In this document: positions 14,828-23,296 of the stretch, one piece after another | How positions within the stretch are numbered: the stretch's first letter is position 1 | How the letters are laid out: every line of letters begins with the position of its first letter | Origin: a virus | Direction: 5' to 3' (one strand) | Length of the DNA: 50,368 nucleotides | Virus record (IMG/VR): IMGVR_UViG_3300043399_000833 | Span: 1 to 50,368 of that record | The notes under the pieces: generated by a model | Database searches by the model: none | The model's input: the letters and a program-made list of their open reading frames with translations, nothing else | What the model was told of the DNA's origin: nothing | Position numbers and translations under genes: made by a program

Positions 14828-16440
14828 TAGTAGCTGATCTCCAATGTCTGATTGGCCGTGTACGTTTGACCAACCACGTAGGTTTCGCTCACCGTAGGCA
14901 GCAATCCGAGAACTGGTGTGAGATCAATGCTCATCCAAGCCCCGTTTTCGGGCCTGATGCCCACAATGATATGCGGCTGTGTCGTAATGTTCCACAAACT
15001 GCACGTCAGGTCCACCAACTCGCCCACGTTCCTATCAGGATCATACGGCACACCAGCAAGCGTGCGAATAGCACCAGTCCCAGAATAGAAGTCCCACACC
15101 ATTTGACACAACTGCTCGGCGTGTCGCCTACTCTGCACCCACGGGTTGTCTTCAATCTGAAGCGTGCGATCGCTTGCCAGGCCCGCAACACTCTGCGCGT
15201 AACTTGCCGAGCCCTCCTCGCCTGGTTCAACCGGATTGCCCACCACGCGAATCGCTTCGATCTGCACCGGCTCTGTAATGCCGATATTGCTGATCGTGAC
15301 GGTCACGCGCTGCGCCGAACTGCTGTTCAGCACCACTGCTACACCCGTTCCTGGTGCTGTTGCCGTGCGAATGACGACGGCATCAATCTCAACCTGGCTC
15401 ACCGATGCAATGGGATACTGCGTGTCCAGGTTGAGCGTAATCCCCGAATTGGCTTGTCCCACCGCAGCCAAGTAGCGTGGTTCTTTGTCTTCGTAGATCA
15501 CCTGCACCCCTGCTACGCGCCGGGTAACGAACTGGCAGCCGACGGCACTCAGGGCCTCCTGAATGGACGCTCGCTCACTGATCGCCTGGAACGGTACCAC
15601 GCTATTGCTCACGCGCTGCGCTGCCGTCTGGACGGTATCGGAGAACGTAATCGACGCGGTGCCAGATACCAGACTCACCGGGTTCTTGTAGCGGATCACA
15701 CCCAGGCTGTCTTGGTACAACTGCCCACCCGCAGCACGCACCAGACGAAGCAGCGCTTCCCACGCGTTCTCGCTGGCAATCCAGGTGAACGCAGGGGCAA
15801 TGAGCGCGGTATCACAGGAGTAGTAGAAGACGGCGTTGAGATACGAACCGGCCTGTTCATACGGCCTTCCGCCGCATTGCCACAGGGTGTAGTTGACAAT
15901 GCCACCGGCGTAGCCTGTCTGTGCAGGATCGTCATTTCCGCCGCTCTCCGTTTTGGTGGCAATGGGCCGATCCATGATCAGCGGGCTGCGAATGTCCGTG
16001 CTCGCAATCACCGCACTCCAGCCTTCACACCCCCACGTGCCGCCCGACGCATCGCGGCTGCGCTCGGTAATCACGCCACTGAAGCGCGTGAGTTGTGCTG
16101 ACGTGCTGAAGCCGTGCTTAATCCTGATGGGTGTCAGTGCCCAGGCGTAGTCGATCGCGTTGGTCTGCACCGTAATCAGCACGTTTGTACCGTCAGTCAA
16201 GATGTTCGTGCCGTCCGTGAGTTGCAGGAGTGATTGATCTGCCGTGAACGCGACGGTTGCCCTCGGCTCTACCGTGGAGCCAAATGCCAATCCTGACACG
16301 CCGTTCGATGATTGCACATCAATCGATACCGACGTTACGGAGCTACTGACGTCGATCCAGACGCCGCCCAGGCGTATCTCCACCTGCGTCGTAGGAGAGG
16401 TGACGTCCGCGCTGATCTGCGTTCGCGTCGGATCGCTCAT
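14827..16440 (-). CDS. Tail hub-like protein (537 aa)
   Basis: Lies directly after the small distal tail protein gene (overlap at 16437-16440). Visible hub-like signatures: VEIRLGGVWIDVSSSVTSVSIDVQSSNG at the N-terminus, RFSGVITERSRDASGGTWGCEGWSAVIASTDI, WEALLRLVRAAGGQLYQDSLGVIRYKNP and QSRRHAEQLCQMVWDFYSG. These resemble gp27/Tal-type phage hub proteins that close the tail tube. A short duplicated 'LTDGTNILTDGTNVLI' occurs near residue 75. Fold assignment is inferred from order and motifs. Confidence 0.7.
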   Translation of the reverse strand: MSDPTRTQISADVTSPTTQVEIRLGGVWIDVSSSVTSVSIDVQSSNGVSGLAFGSTVEPRATVAFTADQSLLQLTDGTNILTDGTNVLITVQTNAIDYAWALTPIRIKHGFSTSAQLTRFSGVITERSRDASGGTWGCEGWSAVIASTDIRSPLIMDRPIATKTESGGNDDPAQTGYAGGIVNYTLWQCGGRPYEQAGSYLNAVFYYSCDTALIAPAFTWIASENAWEALLRLVRAAGGQLYQDSLGVIRYKNPVSLVSGTASITFSDTVQTAAQRVSNSVVPFQAISERASIQEALSAVGCQFVTRRVAGVQVIYEDKEPRYLAAVGQANSGITLNLDTQYPIASVSQVEIDAVVIRTATAPGTGVAVVLNSSSAQRVTVTISNIGITEPVQIEAIRVVGNPVEPGEEGSASYAQSVAGLASDRTLQIEDNPWVQSRRHAEQLCQMVWDFYSGTGAIRTLAGVPYDPDRNVGELVDLTCSLWNITTQPHIIVGIRPENGAWMSIDLTPVLGLLPTVSETYVVGQTYTANQTLEISY

Positions 16441-16784
16441 ACCTCCTCAACCTCCACCTGGACAGCGTAGAACGACGCATTGGACGCTACCAGGGTCTCT
16501 TCAAGCACCTCGTCACGCCGTATCGTCATCACCGTGCGCGAAACGCCCAACTCATCGACGTGCGTGAACGACGTGCTGAACGGGTGCGCTGATACCCAAC
16601 TCGTGCGCTCCGCTTCGCTCAGCCCGCCACGCCGATAGCTCAAACGCATCTTCTCGGCACGGTACGATCGGCGCAGTTGGCCGTTCACCATACGCCGATC
16701 TTCGGCGACAAGCACAGGGGTGCGATCGATGGGCAGTTCCGGGTAGATGGTCGTGCCATTTGAGACAATCGCCAGCGTTGCCAT
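16437..16784 (-). CDS. Small distal tail-type protein (115 aa)
   Basis: ATG at 16784 immediately follows the tape measure stop. Compact beta-rich protein (ATLAIVSNGTTIYPELPIDRTPVLVAEDRRMVNGQLRRSYRAEKMRLSYRRGGLSEAERTSWVSAHPFSTSFTHVDELG) typical of short distal tail or tail-ring proteins between the tape measure and hub genes. Identification rests mainly on position. Confidence 0.6.
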   Translation of the reverse strand: MATLAIVSNGTTIYPELPIDRTPVLVAEDRRMVNGQLRRSYRAEKMRLSYRRGGLSEAERTSWVSAHPFSTSFTHVDELGVSRTVMTIRRDEVLEETLVASNASFYAVQVEVEEV

Positions 16785-19148
16785 TTACCCACCTCCCACC
16801 GCTGAGCGCGTCGGTATCCTACTCACCGCCCGCTCCACCGCGTTCACCGCGTCACGCACCGCTACGAGCGCTTGTGCTACCACTGCATCATACACCGCAA
16901 TGCCCGTGGTGCCAACTGCGGCCCCAGTGGCAAGTGGTGCTGCATCAGCGGTCGCTGTGGTCGTTGTAGTTGCAGTTCCTGCCGTCGTCGTGGTTGGCTT
17001 GCCACCAATCTGGCCCAACAGATCCACTTGCTTCTGGAGTGATTCGTTTGTCGTGCCAATCGCCGTGTTAGCATCCTGTTGCGCCTTGAGTAGCGCCTTA
17101 CCCGCGTCGTCTGCCGCGTTCTTGATGTCCTGCTGGAGCTGTACTGCGGCTTCTTGCTTGTCTTCCTCTTCCTGTGACGCAATCGACGCTTCGCCGCTCC
17201 CGGCCCGCTTCAGTCGCCGATCTTCAACCTCACGCTCCATCTTGTCAAGCGCAATCAGATACTCTAAGTTCTTGTCGCCATCTTGCCGCGCCTTGCGGAT
17301 CTCATCGGCTCGCTGTGCACGAGCTGATGCAACCCGGCCTGCTTCGGCGAGATATTCCGCTGCGACGTCGGCACCCAGCGCATCGCGGATCTGCGTTGCC
17401 TCTAGGGCCAGCGCCTCATACTCCGCACTCGCCTGTTCGCGGATCGCCTGGTCTTCGATGTTCATGAGACTGCGGTAAAACCCGGCCCGATCCTCAAACT
17501 GCTGATCGCTGTAGTCCTGGTTGGCTTGTCGCCTTCGCTTCGCGTAGTCCTCGGTGATGCGTAGCAGCCGCGCCTGGTACGTCTCCTCGGCACGGAGCAT
17601 GCTCTCCTGATGGCGCTCCGCAATGCGCTGTAACTCTTCTGCCTGATCGCGTGCGGCACTTGTCCTGCTGCCACCACCTCCGCCGCCACCTGTAGTCACG
17701 ACGGTGCGTGGTGCAACAACTGGCGTGCTTGGCCCAATCAAGCCAAGCTCCATACCTGCCACCACGGACGCATTGCGTGCGGACTGCGCCGCCACGGCTA
17801 GGTTGTAGTAGCGGGCAATGAGCTTGTCGATGTTGCTGGTACTGTCGCCTAGCTTCAGCGCCGCCAATCGTCCCGCTTCGCCCGCACCAAGTAGGGCTAG
17901 GGCCGCCTGTTGTGCTTGCTCATCAAGGCTGAGATTGGCGTTCGCCGCCTCAAACATCGCTTTCGTGGCATCGGCCAGGGCGTCGTCAAGCGCTTTGGTG
18001 GCAAGCGTGCTCGTGTCGATGGTGCCGACTGCATCGGCTTGAGCCGCAGCCTGTTCTCGACTCTGGATTGCTGCGTTGCGCGTAGCTTCGGCTAAGAGCG
18101 CCTGCGCCTCGGCAAGGGCGTTTGACTGATCCTCGTAGTATCCTGCGCCATCCGTCAGTTCAACCCATACTCTGCCATAGAGCCGCGCTTGCTCCATGGC
18201 GCTTTCCATCGAAACGCCCGTCATCACGAGCGCCTGCATGTAGGTGAACTGCGCTTCATTAAGCTTCATGTTCTGAAGCTCGATGCGCTTTCCTGCGTCT
18301 TCTGTCGCTGCTGCCGCCTCGTCGATCGCTGCGCTGTATTGCTCGTAGGTTCGCGCTGCCGTGGCGGCAGCAACGTTGGTTTCAGTGGCTAGAATCTCGT
18401 TTAATCCGAGCATCACGCTCAGGAGGTTTGCCACCGGCTCAAACGCAGCTGCCGCCGACTGCCCAATCTGGGCAAACGTGTTGCCAGCTAGTGTGCCAAG
18501 CGTCTGATACGTCTGGGCTACCGTATCGGTGCGTGCGGCCAACGTCTCAGCCGTAATGCCCTGCTCAGCTAAAAGTGCAGTAAGTCCTGCGATAATCTCT
18601 GATGCGTCAGAGCTTTCGTTGAGTAGGTCGCGCACCGCCTGCCGTGGAAGGTTGAATCGCTCCACAATCGACGTGATGTCACCGCCAAACAACTCGCTCA
18701 GCGCAAACCCGGCACCCTCGAAGCCCTCGAATGGATTAACCACCGAGAGCAGTTGTGCCACATCATTAAGTTCGCCCAGATCGGCACCCGTGCGGTTCGC
18801 AACAAACGCTAATTGCTGCATCACGCCAAGGTTTTGCTCGAGCGAACCACCAAAGAGTTGTTGGTTTGACGTGGCCACCTGAACGATACGATCATACGCT
18901 TCTTGCGAGCCTGCGACCGCCCGCAACGTCGCCTGCATCGTCGTGAGTGCGTTACCTGCTTGTATCGCCTGTCCACCCAACTGCACGAGCGAGTTGATAC
19001 TAAAGCCCACGCCAAGCAGGCCAAACGATGTCCCAGTAATCGCGTTCAGCTTGTTCAGCCGAGCCTGAATACCGGCAAGGGCCGCATCAAGAGCGCTCGT
19101 ATTGGCGCCAAATACGACGTTGGCTTTTGAGACACGCGAATCCGTCAT
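16785..19148 (-). CDS. Tape measure protein
   Basis: 787 residues, ATG at 19148 overlapping the stop of the chaperone frame (ATGA). N-terminal VVFGANTSALDAALAGIQARLNKLNAITGTSFGLLGVGFSINSLVQLGGQAIQAG is the usual start of TMPs, with a hydrophobic stretch. Long alanine-rich helical and coiled-coil regions follow, then a charged central coiled coil (DQAEELQRIAERHQESMLRAEETYQARLLRITEDYAKRRRQ). It sets tail length and is ejected with the DNA. Genes directly before it are the tail assembly chaperones, as in other siphoviruses. Confidence 0.9.
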   Translation of the reverse strand: MTDSRVSKANVVFGANTSALDAALAGIQARLNKLNAITGTSFGLLGVGFSINSLVQLGGQAIQAGNALTTMQATLRAVAGSQEAYDRIVQVATSNQQLFGGSLEQNLGVMQQLAFVANRTGADLGELNDVAQLLSVVNPFEGFEGAGFALSELFGGDITSIVERFNLPRQAVRDLLNESSDASEIIAGLTALLAEQGITAETLAARTDTVAQTYQTLGTLAGNTFAQIGQSAAAAFEPVANLLSVMLGLNEILATETNVAAATAARTYEQYSAAIDEAAAATEDAGKRIELQNMKLNEAQFTYMQALVMTGVSMESAMEQARLYGRVWVELTDGAGYYEDQSNALAEAQALLAEATRNAAIQSREQAAAQADAVGTIDTSTLATKALDDALADATKAMFEAANANLSLDEQAQQAALALLGAGEAGRLAALKLGDSTSNIDKLIARYYNLAVAAQSARNASVVAGMELGLIGPSTPVVAPRTVVTTGGGGGGGSRTSAARDQAEELQRIAERHQESMLRAEETYQARLLRITEDYAKRRRQANQDYSDQQFEDRAGFYRSLMNIEDQAIREQASAEYEALALEATQIRDALGADVAAEYLAEAGRVASARAQRADEIRKARQDGDKNLEYLIALDKMEREVEDRRLKRAGSGEASIASQEEEDKQEAAVQLQQDIKNAADDAGKALLKAQQDANTAIGTTNESLQKQVDLLGQIGGKPTTTTAGTATTTTTATADAAPLATGAAVGTTGIAVYDAVVAQALVAVRDAVNAVERAVSRIPTRSAVGGG

Positions 19149-19354
19149 TGCTCATGCTCCCACCGATCCGCGAGCAGCACCGCGTATCGATCGACATCAC
19201 TGAGACTGCTGGCAAGGCGCCGTCGCATCACGTGGTACTCGCCTTTGTCCTTCTGACGCGACAGACTGCTGAGGTGCCGCGCACTCTCTACGATGAGGTC
19301 GTAGTGGTACCGTGCGACTTCTGCCGCCACTTGATGATCATTGAGCCCATACAT
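19145..19354 (-). CDS. Tail assembly chaperone, second frame (possible frameshift extension)
   Basis: Directly before the tape measure. From ATG 19354, preceded by a fair ribosome binding site (AGGAGCGAAAC), it encodes 69 residues: MYGLNDHQVAAEVARYHYDLIVESARHLSSLSRQKDKGEYHVMRRRLASSLSDVDRYAVLLADRWEHEQ. The open frame continues upstream past the end of the first chaperone gene with protein-like sequence (EWIKRCGLLSLVQTRSVHQLLRARQWQERN), so a +1 (or -2) frameshift near 19444-19460 would give a gpG-GT type fusion. Both internal start and frameshift are possible. Confidence 0.6.
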   Translation of the reverse strand: MYGLNDHQVAAEVARYHYDLIVESARHLSSLSRQKDKGEYHVMRRRLASSLSDVDRYAVLLADRWEHEQ

Positions 19355-19442
19355 GTTTCGCTCCTGCCATTGCCGAGCTCGGAGCAACTGATGCACCGAG
19401 CGCGTTTGCACGAGACTCAACAAGCCACAGCGCTTTATCCAC

Positions 19443-19913
19443 TCACGTGGGCTCGGGAGGGGCACTACCGACGAGGGCAGCAAGCTCGGCACGAAGGAGG
19501 TCGGGAGGGACTGGGCCCAGCCGCTCAATCTGCTGGTGGAGGTATTTGACGACGTCGTAGCCCCACGCCTCCACCACGCTGCTCGGGAGATCGGGAGGGT
19601 TGATGATGCCAAGGCGTACCTCCTCGACGACACGACGCCAATCGTCGATCGTCTGCTGTGGCTGCGGGCCGGGTCGCGGTGGGATCGTTGCCGCCTGCTC
19701 CGCCTGACGGCGCTGAGCATAGCTCCACGCTCGCACCACCACCCCGCGGTGCAGAAGTGTCCCGTCGGGTTGCATGATCGTCCACTGGGGCACGGGGATA
19801 GTCGCCGTCGCACGACTGTCTACGACGAGGGCTTGCTCGGACGTAATCAGCGTTGGCTGGGACTGGCCAGCCAACGCTGTCACGATCTGACTGAGAGCGA
19901 GATGGAGATCCAT
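19443..19913 (-). CDS. Tail assembly chaperone, first frame (gpG-like)
   Basis: 156 residues between the tail tube gene and the tape measure, the place of lambda G-type chaperones that coat the tape measure during tail assembly. The sequence (MDLHLALSQIVTALAGQSQPTLITSEQALVVDSRATATIPVPQWTIMQPDG, RVVEEVRLGIINPPDLPSSVVEAWGYDVVKYLHQQIERLGPVPPDLLRAELAAL) has the proline-rich, helical layout of these proteins. Its last codons (CCT CCC GAG CCC ACG TGA) include CCC-rich codons that could slip. Assignment depends mostly on gene order. Confidence 0.65.
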   Translation of the reverse strand: MDLHLALSQIVTALAGQSQPTLITSEQALVVDSRATATIPVPQWTIMQPDGTLLHRGVVVRAWSYAQRRQAEQAATIPPRPGPQPQQTIDDWRRVVEEVRLGIINPPDLPSSVVEAWGYDVVKYLHQQIERLGPVPPDLLRAELAALVGSAPPEPT

Positions 19914-19915
19914 GC

Positions 19916-20374
19916 TTAGGCGTACTTCGTATAGGTGAGGGTATCAGCTGTCCAGTTGATCGTGTAGTTCGCCGTGGTCGCCGGATCAACGGTGCCGTCT
20001 TGCGAGCAAATGCACTGATCCCAGACGTATTTTTCGGCTGCCGTGGCCGTCCCCGTTTGTGCGCCAATCACCAGAGTGAACTTGAGCCTGGTACCCGCGT
20101 TCACCGCATCAACAATCGTTCCACGTGCCGCGCTCACGGCCTGATGCAAATCAATCGTGAACGATCCGGTGTACGCCACACCGCCCACGCTGTTTGTCAA
20201 CGCCTGCTTGTTGATGTGTGGCCCACGAGCCGTCACGGTGCGGGTCGTGCTCCAGCTAAACGTTGTTCCGTAGGGCACCTCGTCGCCCGTCCCTGGCGTC
20301 GCGGTTGCGCCCGCGGCCTGCACGTACAGGTTGCTCTTCCACCCGTCGATAAGCGTTGCCGTTGTCCAAGACAT
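19916..20374 (-). CDS. Major tail (tube) protein
   Basis: 152 residues from ATG 20374, chosen because GGAGG lies 5 bp before it. The in-frame ATG at 20386 has no such site. Beta-rich with SWTTATLIDGWKSNLYVQ, GGVAYTGSFTIDLHQAVSAARGTIVDAVNAGTRLKFTLVIG and TANYTINWTADTLTYTKYA, in keeping with tube proteins. Its 5' end lies inside the 3' end of the glycosyltransferase gene (119-bp overlap). It precedes the tail chaperones. Confidence 0.7.
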   Translation of the reverse strand: MSWTTATLIDGWKSNLYVQAAGATATPGTGDEVPYGTTFSWSTTRTVTARGPHINKQALTNSVGGVAYTGSFTIDLHQAVSAARGTIVDAVNAGTRLKFTLVIGAQTGTATAAEKYVWDQCICSQDGTVDPATTANYTINWTADTLTYTKYA

Positions 20375-21359
20375 GATTGCCTCCATACGCCTGACGGATA
20401 GTGTCCGCGTGGCGTGCTACATCTCTCGTGGTCACGATATGCCGTTGCAGCGCCGTGGCGTCTGCGGTGATCTGATTGGGATGATCCAGGTAGTATCCGA
20501 TACGTTCCGTCCAGTGCCGTTCGAACACGGCAACATTCTCGTTTTGCCCTGCTTCCCGCAGCACCGGCCCGTACTGGGTGAGACTACCAATCACGGCACA
20601 CCCAGCGAGTGCGGTTTCGTACAACTTAATCGGGCTCTTGCACGTGTTGAACGCGGTATGGGGAAGCGGGCACAAGGCTAGGTGGGCACCTACGAGTGCT
20701 GGTGGATAGCTCTTCAGATCTGGTATCCAATCCACGCGCTCGGTGACGAACGGCTCAAGATAGCCCGGCATGTAGCCAACCACACGCAGCCGGTACCGGC
20801 CCTGGTGAGTCTTCAAGGCAGACACCACCATCTGCCAATCGTGGTAGTGCGACGCGCCGCCCGTCATCAAAATGATCGGTTTGTCGGTGACCGGTTGTGG
20901 TGCGGCAATTGGCCATCGCGCCATGTCGAGGTAGTTGGGGATAATCGTCACGTTGGGATTGTACGAGCGAAGCCGTCCGGCAAGCGTCGTGTTCGTGCAT
21001 ACCACGCCGTCTGCGTAGCGAAGCATTGCCTCAAGGCGCACCTTCTGCTCATGATTCCACGGACTCAGATCGTCATCCTGATCGACCAGTACGCGCCGTC
21101 GTCCGCCTTCGCGGATCATGTCAAGCAGGCGCTTCGTCTGGCTGATCGGCTCGTTATCGTGCGTCTGGAGTCGTGACGTGACGACGAGCCTGGCTGCGTC
21201 GCGCTGCTCCTGCGTCGTCTCGCTATACGCCGTGACCGCCACGTTCGCAGCTCCGAACGCCGCCTTGAGGGGGACACTCAGCCGATAGTAGGCTTGTGCA
21301 TACTCCTCCACGTAGAGGCCAAGCACGGGCGCAGGATGGGTGTCACGCTCGATGTACAT
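20256..21359 (-). CDS. GT4-family-like glycosyltransferase inserted in the tail operon
   Basis: 367 residues, ATG at 21359 overlapping the stop of the tail completion gene (TAATG). GT-B fold signs: VLVDQDDDLSPWNHEQKVRLEAMLRYADGVVCTNTTLAGRL, IPNYLDMARWP, IILMTGGASHYHDW and KSPIKLYETALAGCAVIGS, the 'SPxKxYExxAxGxxVI' donor-site motif of GT4 enzymes with its conserved Glu. It probably glycosylates a virion or host surface component. The last 40 residues, arginine-rich and unlike the domain, are read across the tail tube gene, so the original stop seems to have been lost. Confidence 0.8.
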   Translation of the reverse strand: MYIERDTHPAPVLGLYVEEYAQAYYRLSVPLKAAFGAANVAVTAYSETTQEQRDAARLVVTSRLQTHDNEPISQTKRLLDMIREGGRRRVLVDQDDDLSPWNHEQKVRLEAMLRYADGVVCTNTTLAGRLRSYNPNVTIIPNYLDMARWPIAAPQPVTDKPIILMTGGASHYHDWQMVVSALKTHQGRYRLRVVGYMPGYLEPFVTERVDWIPDLKSYPPALVGAHLALCPLPHTAFNTCKSPIKLYETALAGCAVIGSLTQYGPVLREAGQNENVAVFERHWTERIGYYLDHPNQITADATALQRHIVTTRDVARHADTIRQAYGGNHVLDNGNAYRRVEEQPVRAGRGRNRDARDGRRGALRNNV

Positions 21360-21793
21360 TATGGTCGAATGATATTGTCAGACACGATGGTGTAGATGTC
21401 AGCAATGCGGTATTCGGTGCCGTCAATCAACGCAAAGCCCGTGCGGATCTCTTCGACGAACGCTTCACCCTGCGGTATCACCCCGTTTAATCGCCGATTA
21501 CTCAGGTTCTCAAGCAGGTTCGCAATGGTGTCTGCGTACACTCGGAGATCACGCTCTGCCGTCTCGGTGTCCTGCCATTGTAGCACAAGACGGCTCATAA
21601 ATCGCCAGTTGTACACCACGAACCGCCCGTTCATCGTCGCTTGTCCGACGTCCCGCGTCATGCTGTCGAGCAGGGTGTACATGATCGGTGTCGCGTGAAT
21701 AGCGCGTGGTTCGTACGGCAGCGTGTCCACAAGGCCATGCACTTGGCCGTAGATGTTGTGGAGTGCTACGAGAATGTCGTCTGCGGTGCTCAC
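21359..21793 (-). CDS. Tail terminator/completion-like protein (144 aa)
   Basis: Starts at ATG 21793, overlapping the gp10-like gene stop. The sequence (STADDILVALHNIYGQVHGLVDTLPYEPRAIHATPIMYTLLDSM, WRFMSRLVLQWQDTETAERDLRVYADTIANLLE, IDGTEYRIADIYTIVSDN) has the alpha/beta layout of tail terminators, and its place after the gp10-like and connector genes agrees. Inferred by order. Confidence 0.6.
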   Translation of the reverse strand: MSTADDILVALHNIYGQVHGLVDTLPYEPRAIHATPIMYTLLDSMTRDVGQATMNGRFVVYNWRFMSRLVLQWQDTETAERDLRVYADTIANLLENLSNRRLNGVIPQGEAFVEEIRTGFALIDGTEYRIADIYTIVSDNIIRP

Positions 21794-22152
21794 GGATTGA
21801 TCACCTTCTCAAGTGCCGCGTCAATCTCTCGACTGATCAACTCACGCGATTGATCAAGCCCGCGGCGTAGGTAGGGGTTGGCACGTCTGCCGCGTGCACC
21901 TTCGTGCACGATCCTGGCATACTCAACCTTCGTACCCACCGCTACGAGATCGTATCCCAGTTGCACCGTCGTAATGGAGCGCTTCAAGTTGCCCGTGCGA
22001 ACTGGCGTCGTCTTTTTGCTGTTGCGCTCGACAATCAGGCCGATGCGCTTCAGCGTGCGAGCAATGATCGTTCGTGCACGCAGTGGATCGGTGAGCCTGT
22101 AGAGCTCATTGATGCCATCGATGCGGACAACTTCGATCGTGGGATCGCTCAT
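21790..22152 (-). CDS. HK97 gp10-like head-tail joining protein (120 aa)
   Basis: ATG at 22152. Contains the family hallmark TPVRTGNLKRSITTVQLGYDLVAVGTKVEYARIVHEGARGRRANPYLRRGLDQ (the 'PvdTGnLrrS...YA..vE.G....pf' pattern). Such proteins sit at the neck joining head and tail. It overlaps neighbours by 4 bp on both sides (ATGA). Confidence 0.85.
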   Translation of the reverse strand: MSDPTIEVVRIDGINELYRLTDPLRARTIIARTLKRIGLIVERNSKKTTPVRTGNLKRSITTVQLGYDLVAVGTKVEYARIVHEGARGRRANPYLRRGLDQSRELISREIDAALEKVINP

Positions 22153-23018
22153 TGCACGATCTCCTTGTAGCGCCGCGTGATGTTCAGTACCATCATGCGC
22201 TGGGTCGTCGTCAGGCCACCGATGTAGCGCACGCTCCCACCATCTTCGGCACCCTGGATCTCGCTGTACAAGCCCCTGTCCTTGCTGCGCCAGATATTGA
22301 CTGCCACTTCGAGCGCGAGCTGCTGAGCCGCTGCCGGGGCCGGGCCGTAGCCGTAGACTGCCGTGATCCGGTACCACTGTCGCCCTGCCCACATGGAGCC
22401 GAGGATCAGGTATCCATCACGCTGCGTCCACTCATCGACCGTCTCTTCGTCTGCCGCGGGAACACCTGGGCGCGGAATGGCCTTGACTGCCGTGACGCTG
22501 CCCGCCTGGTGGATTGGTGGCTTGAGATATAGACTTGGTTGTGCCTGCGAGAGCACATCCACACTCGTTGCCGTGCCGTATGATGCAAACGCCACCGGGG
22601 CCAGCGCGTCTTCGACAATCGCTTCTGCCCGCTCCAACACGTCACCGAGTATGGCGTCCAGTGCCGGGGCGACTGTCACGCTGGGTGTGGTTCCGCCCGT
22701 CAGGTTGTTCGCACTTAACGCAAACGCGCTCGCTGTCTTGCCGCTGCGAGCGCTGAACACCACGAGATATGGGCCGCCAGCCTTGCCGTAGACGAGGAGT
22801 GGTGCGGCGTCATTCACCGTTGCCGCGACGGCAACGAGTGCGGTTTGCACTGTTGCCGCCGTCGCATTATACGCAATTGCCGCCGTGGTGGAACTTGCAT
22901 ACGCCAGGGTATACGTGCCGCCACTCGGACTGCCAGTGACCGTGATGCGCTGTGCAGCGATGTCCGGTACCTGGTCGAGGTAGGCGCGGAGATCCGCGGT
23001 TGACAGTCCGAGTGACAT
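22149..23018 (-). CDS. Head-tail connector (gp6-like) with an inserted beta-sandwich domain
   Basis: 289 residues, much longer than the 100-190 usual for connectors. The helical connector core is residues 1-21 plus about 115-289 (SLGLSTADLRAYLDQVPDIA, then ILGDVLERAEAIVEDAL, EWTQRDGYLILGSMWAGRQWYRITAVYGYGPAPAAAQQLALEVAVNIWRSKDRG). Between them lies a beta-rich insert (QRITVTGSPSGGTYTLAY ... NATAATVQTALVAVA ... GGPYLVVFSA ... LTGGTTPSVTVA) of a type otherwise seen in surface-exposed phage decoration domains. Confidence 0.7.
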   Translation of the reverse strand: MSLGLSTADLRAYLDQVPDIAAQRITVTGSPSGGTYTLAYASSTTAAIAYNATAATVQTALVAVAATVNDAAPLLVYGKAGGPYLVVFSARSGKTASAFALSANNLTGGTTPSVTVAPALDAILGDVLERAEAIVEDALAPVAFASYGTATSVDVLSQAQPSLYLKPPIHQAGSVTAVKAIPRPGVPAADEETVDEWTQRDGYLILGSMWAGRQWYRITAVYGYGPAPAAAQQLALEVAVNIWRSKDRGLYSEIQGAEDGGSVRYIGGLTTTQRMMVLNITRRYKEIVQ

Positions 23019-23019
23019 G

Positions 23020-23286
23020 CTAGAACTCCACTACCGTGACGTGCAGCGTTTTGGACGACGAGGCCATGATACCATAGAGCTCGTCGCCCGGCGGAATGTC
23101 GATCGTCACTTCCGTCTTCTTGCTGGCGGGAATGACGTAGCCCGTACCGGCCACCACGGATGCCGGTCCAATCGTCACATCACCACCCGTATCAGCGCTG
23201 TAGATGTAGATCTTACAGCCGTTCGTGGCGGCCTTGTGAATGAGCGTTGCCGCGTCGGTAATTGTGACGTTTTTGGAGACGATCAC
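23020..23286 (-). CDS. Hypothetical structural protein (88 aa)
   Basis: Between decoration-like genes and the connector. Beta-rich (MIVSKNVTITDAATLIHKAATNGCKIYIYSADTGGDVTIGPASVVAGTGYVIPASKKTEVTIDIPPGDELYGIMASSSKTLHVTVVEF), which looks like a small capsid-associated or fibre-like sandwich. ATG at 23286 just after GGAGGTGTGACGTG. No family recognised. Confidence 0.6.
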   Translation of the reverse strand: MIVSKNVTITDAATLIHKAATNGCKIYIYSADTGGDVTIGPASVVAGTGYVIPASKKTEVTIDIPPGDELYGIMASSSKTLHVTVVEF

Positions 23287-23296
23287 GTCACACCTC

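Noticed and set aside
14866-16101. 411-codon open frame on the plus strand
   Set aside because: Exactly antisense to the tail hub gene, no ribosome binding site, Arg/His/Cys-rich shadow composition.
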